This document shows positions 1-64,000 of a DNA stretch of 64,000 nt, piece after piece; positions within the stretch are counted from its first letter, which is position 1; each line of letters opens with the position of its first letter. The DNA is from Amorphochlora amoebiformis (lineage: Eukaryota; Cercozoa; Chlorarachniophyceae), in the NCBI GenBank assembly GCA_054601695.1, contig BAAHQB010000173.1:186001-250000 (forward strand), written 5' to 3'. Under the pieces are notes generated by a model. It saw only the letters and a list, made by a program, of their open reading frames with translations, made no database searches and had not been told where the DNA came from. The position numbers and the translations under genes are program-made.

Positions 1-46
1 AAAAAAATTCAAGTATGTATTATGTAAATTACATTAGAAATATATG

Positions 47-82
<36 letters not shown>

Positions 83-163
83 TATGTAAAAATGTATATA
101 TATATATGGATATAGATATATCTATATTTATATAGGATATTTAATTGATATATATATATATAG

Positions 164-7252
<7,089 letters not shown>

Positions 7253-7769
7253 CCAAATTAACCATTAATCAAGTTGGAAAAATGAATCTTTACTTTCTCT
7301 AGCCCATACAGAACGATATCACCTTAAAAAACACGCAAAACTCACATTGTGGCACGTGTGAATATATATCTAGATATAGTATCTATTGATGGAAATTCCT
7401 TCAGGCTTTGATTAGTTCGCGTGTAATAATTAGCAGTCCGAGATAATCTTTGATAATCTGAATACTTACTAGCTGTCTACCTGTGCGCGCAATACACAAT
7501 TATAACTATATTTCCGGCCATACCATTCATGCTGGTAAATATCGATGTATACCTTCAATGTTGTAAATACTGTATGTTTACATATAAATGTGCTATATCT
7601 TAGTATTTGTAGTAAGTTGGAATGTTCTGGACATCCTAAATGTAAACGTACTTAGAATGATGTGTTTATCAACGAAGTCAGGTCACCGACAAGTTAATTT
7701 TAAAAAATTTTAAGAATAAATATCACATTCAAAAGCTTGTCACTACTATTCAAGCAATAATACCGAAGA
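7253..7769. other. Convergent intergenic region between gene 1 and typA
   Basis: About 517 bp of ordinary, mostly non-repetitive sequence between the two stop codons (TAA of gene 1 and TAG of typA on the other strand). It must hold both 3' untranslated regions. No further gene is visible. A CACGTGTG box occurs near 7350, and AATAAA-like AGAATAAATATC occurs near 7714. Confidence 0.75.
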
Positions 7770-34341
<26,572 letters not shown>

Positions 34342-34447
34342 CTTAATATAATATATACATACATATATATATAGATATATATATATATATATATATATTA
34401 TGTATATATATATATACATAATATATATATTTATGTATATATATATA

Positions 34448-34558
34448 TATATATATAATTATACTCCACTTCATATACAATACTCATGCAAATACAGATA
34501 TATCAATGAAAAAAAAAGATATATATATATATATTATATATATATATATATATATATG

Positions 34559-34599
<41 letters not shown>

Positions 34600-34675
34600 T
34601 ATTCCACCTCATATACAATACTCATGCAAATACAGATATATCAATGATAAAAAAAAAAAAAAGAAAAAAAAAAAA
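34448..34675. repeat. Two-copy intronic repeat ending in poly-A/poly-T
   Basis: CATATACAATACTCATGCAA followed by ATACAGATATATCAATGA and a run of A appears twice, at about 34458-34517 and 34605-34675. The second ends in a long A-rich run on the plus strand. It lies between the first confident typA exon and the probable 5' exon. Confidence 0.8.
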
Positions 34676-34798
34676 AAGTCCTCACGGCTGCATAGCGAAC
34701 CATCTCCTCTGCACACCCACCAAACGGCCCACATCTCTAACCTAAAACCAAACATTAAAACCACGTCAACGCAAACACACGGCCTGTATTCAAGTTCC

Positions 34799-34843
34799 AC
34801 ACGTGGCCAACACGTGGCCGACACGTGGCCAACACGTGGCCAG
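34799..34843. promoter_or_regulatory. Cluster of four CACGTGGCCA boxes
   Basis: ACACGTGGCC(A/G) occurs four times in tandem, each with a CACGTG core. It lies at the 5' side of typA, either in the leader/first exon or as a regulatory cluster. CACGTG is the core bound by many bHLH and bZIP factors. Confidence 0.5.
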
Positions 34844-35028
34844 CATATATTCAAGCTCGATGTGTAATAGAAACGGTAGAGCCAGCATGCTGACTGTGAA
34901 ATATAAGGGTGTGACAACTCGGAGACTTTCACATCTGCCGTGTATCTATGCACTCTTGGCTTCCGAACAACAATAGAATGCATTCTGGTCGCGAGTAAAC
35001 ACATGCTGTTTCCAAGCAGTGAGAGCAT
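34799..35028 (-). CDS. typA: Probable 5' exon of typA with organelle-targeting-like sequence
   Basis: Upstream of the first confident typA exon an open frame on the minus strand has ATG codons at 35026-35028 and about 34981, giving MHSIVVRKPRVHRYTADV: basic, hydroxylated and with few acids, as expected for an organelle presequence. The next exon needs two carried-over bases. Donors at about TCCGA|GTTGTC, TCACA|GTCAGC and GCCAC|GTGTTG all satisfy this, so I cannot choose the exon end. The frame is open through a CACGTGGCCA repeat. Treat both the start codon and the donor as unresolved. Confidence 0.4.
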
Positions 35029-35422
35029 GCATACAACACAAGCTCATATAAGGATATACATCGGGGTTTGCGAACGCGGTCACAGCACAGAAGAATTATC
35101 CCTTCCCCTTTCTCACCACCCCGAGCCGAAAAGATAAGGAAAATTCAAAATTTACTAATTTTCGCGAATATTCACACGCACACGGGGAAAATGGATATGT
35201 TTACCAATGGAGAAAACGGATAAAGAGCCCTGGCCCTCAGCATCTCGCCAGACTGCGTCTCGCAACTAGGCTTCGGAATCCAAGTTTTGGGTTCCGGGAT
35301 CTGACACGTGTCAGCGTGATGAGGGGGAATGTCACATATACTCACCTCCATTTGTTATGTTGGGATATCTATTCAGATATCAACAATGACACGTGTCTCG
35401 GAGCGGTGTTATTAGCGGAGAA
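35029..35422. promoter_or_regulatory. Divergent promoter region between typA and the RRM gene
   Basis: About 390 bp of GC-balanced, non-repetitive sequence separates the likely typA start (minus) from the RRM gene start (plus). It holds a perfect 12-base palindrome TGACACGTGTCA at 35302-35313 and a second TGACACGTGTCT at 35387-35398. No further ORF is convincing. A shared bidirectional promoter is inference from the layout. Confidence 0.55.
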
Positions 35423-46313
<10,891 letters not shown>

Positions 46314-47279
46314 TTATTATAAACTTGCCAAAAATATATATTAAGATATGAGCATATAATGAAATGCAATACATAAATATTTAGAGTATATATACAAACA
46401 TATAAATATATATATACATATATCTCGTTAATCAATTCGTGCGACTGGTATCTGACGAATCAATAATCAATATCGGAAAATGAGTGTATACACGTGTCTG
46501 TTCGATTGACGGGTCATCCAGGGTGACAGCTACTCTATTCTTATGATCAGGTGGACTACGCTGAAAATTACGAAGGCTACTAGTGGGTGCTAGTCGGCTA
46601 GAAGAGATCTGAGATCGATCATAGCAGCTAAGGCTACTTTAGCTACTGGCTTGTCTAGATGTGTCCAAAACACGTGACATATTGACGATTAATTAAATTT
46701 GCTAAAGAGTCCGAGGCTATCTTGAAGCTAATATACGGATTTAAGTATGCTAGATGTATGTTACTGTCTGGCTGTGTTTGTATTGAATGTGCATTATATA
46801 TATCTAGTATATGTGCCTACGGAGGGGGTGTATTTCTGTACGCGCGCGGCCGCGGATGGACTAGTGTAGTTGAAGATTATCGAGATTACACCCTAGATCT
46901 CGATACTGTGGTATGTGAATTTTCTGCACTAAACTAGTCCGAGGGTTATACATGTTACAACTCCTCTCCAGCGAATATTACCAAAATTGAAAACATTTAA
47001 TTTTAAATTTTTGAAATTTCATCCAACAACACAAAAGACATCGATTGGTAGTAGATCTATGTAATCGATCTAGCATTGATGTACACAACAGGGGCGGGCT
47101 CTAGACTAGCTAGACTTGAGCTACACGTGGCGTAAGCATCTCTAGACTTGAGCTACACGTGCCGTAAGCATCTCTAGACTTGAGCTACACGTGCCGTAAG
47201 CACATCAAGACCCCATCAGAGGTGCGCGTGCACCAAATTACTTGTTTTTTTGAGTCCCAAGGTTCAGAGTAAAACAGGC
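46314..47279. other. Convergent intergenic region between the RRM gene and the coiled-coil gene
   Basis: About 966 bp between the two stop codons. After a short TA-rich stretch it is non-repetitive and GC-balanced, with CACGTG boxes near 46495, 46672 and 47136, a GCGCGCGGCCGCG stretch near 46841, and three tandem units of about 33 bp (TCTAGACTTGAGCTACACGT, G(G/C)CGTAAGCA) at 47103-47205. A 71-codon open frame at 46722-46937 has no support. The 3' untranslated regions must lie here. Confidence 0.7.
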
Positions 47280-63892
<16,613 letters not shown>

Positions 63893-63918
63893 CTACATAT
63901 ACATATGTATATACACAT

Positions 63919-63963
<45 letters not shown>

Positions 63964-64000
63964 CCTATGTATATATACACCTATGTATATGTATATATAT

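Noticed and set aside
46722-46937. 71-codon open frame in the 3'-3' intergenic region
   Set aside because: It has no similarity I recognise, no convincing start context and a Cys/Tyr-rich random look; it probably lies in untranslated sequence.

Overview
This is nuclear DNA from an intron-rich eukaryote, most likely a protist or alga. The evidence is GT-AG introns throughout, TTAGGG-type repeats, an organelle-type GTPase, and exons of only 14 to 173 bp. The lineage cannot be fixed from the window. About three quarters of it is (TA)n microsatellite. Naive ORFs are therefore mostly Tyr/Ile junk, and the real coding sequence sits in short, more GC-balanced islands. I rebuilt the genes by requiring an AG acceptor before each island, a GT donor after it, and matching codon phase from one island to the next. 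About 85 islands chain this way into four genes.

Layout, alternating in strand. (1) 164-7252, plus: the 3' part of a basic, probably nucleolar or RNA-linked protein, 8 exons, 5' end outside the window. (2) 7770-34341 (first exon perhaps up to 35028), minus: a complete TypA/BipA translational GTPase, 31 phased exons, 611 residues, all five G motifs present. It is the surest call here. (3) 35423-46313, plus: a two-RRM, nucleolin-like RNA-binding protein, 16 exons, 286 residues. (4) 47280 to beyond 63892, minus: a long charged coiled-coil protein, at least 31 exons, 5' end outside the window. Genes 1/2 and 3/4 converge. Genes 2/3 diverge from a shared region at 35029-35422 that carries TGACACGTGTCA palindromes.

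The unusual biology is in the introns. First, most introns begin GTATAT and end TATAG, so a (TA)n tract with a G at each edge is almost the whole intron. Second, the half-exon bordering an intron is repeatedly copied into that intron with its splice site. 3' half-exons plus donor lie downstream and 5' half-exons plus acceptor lie upstream, up to seven copies, separated by (TA)n. I call these exon-boundary ladders; they occur in all four genes. Third, several introns are largely interstitial telomeric repeats, usually CCCTAA on the sense strand, with donors and acceptors made from the repeat edge (GTAACCCTAA, AACCCTAG). Inside these tracts lies a recurring element of up to about 100 bp. Fourth, other introns carry AG-free CT tracts of up to about 445 nt or minisatellites with unit sizes from 10 to about 118 bp.

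The genes do not form a functional cluster. Typical roles would be organelle translation (TypA) and nucleolar RNA work (gene 3 and perhaps gene 1), with gene 4 unknown. No tRNA, rRNA, CRISPR array or recognisable transposase gene was seen.
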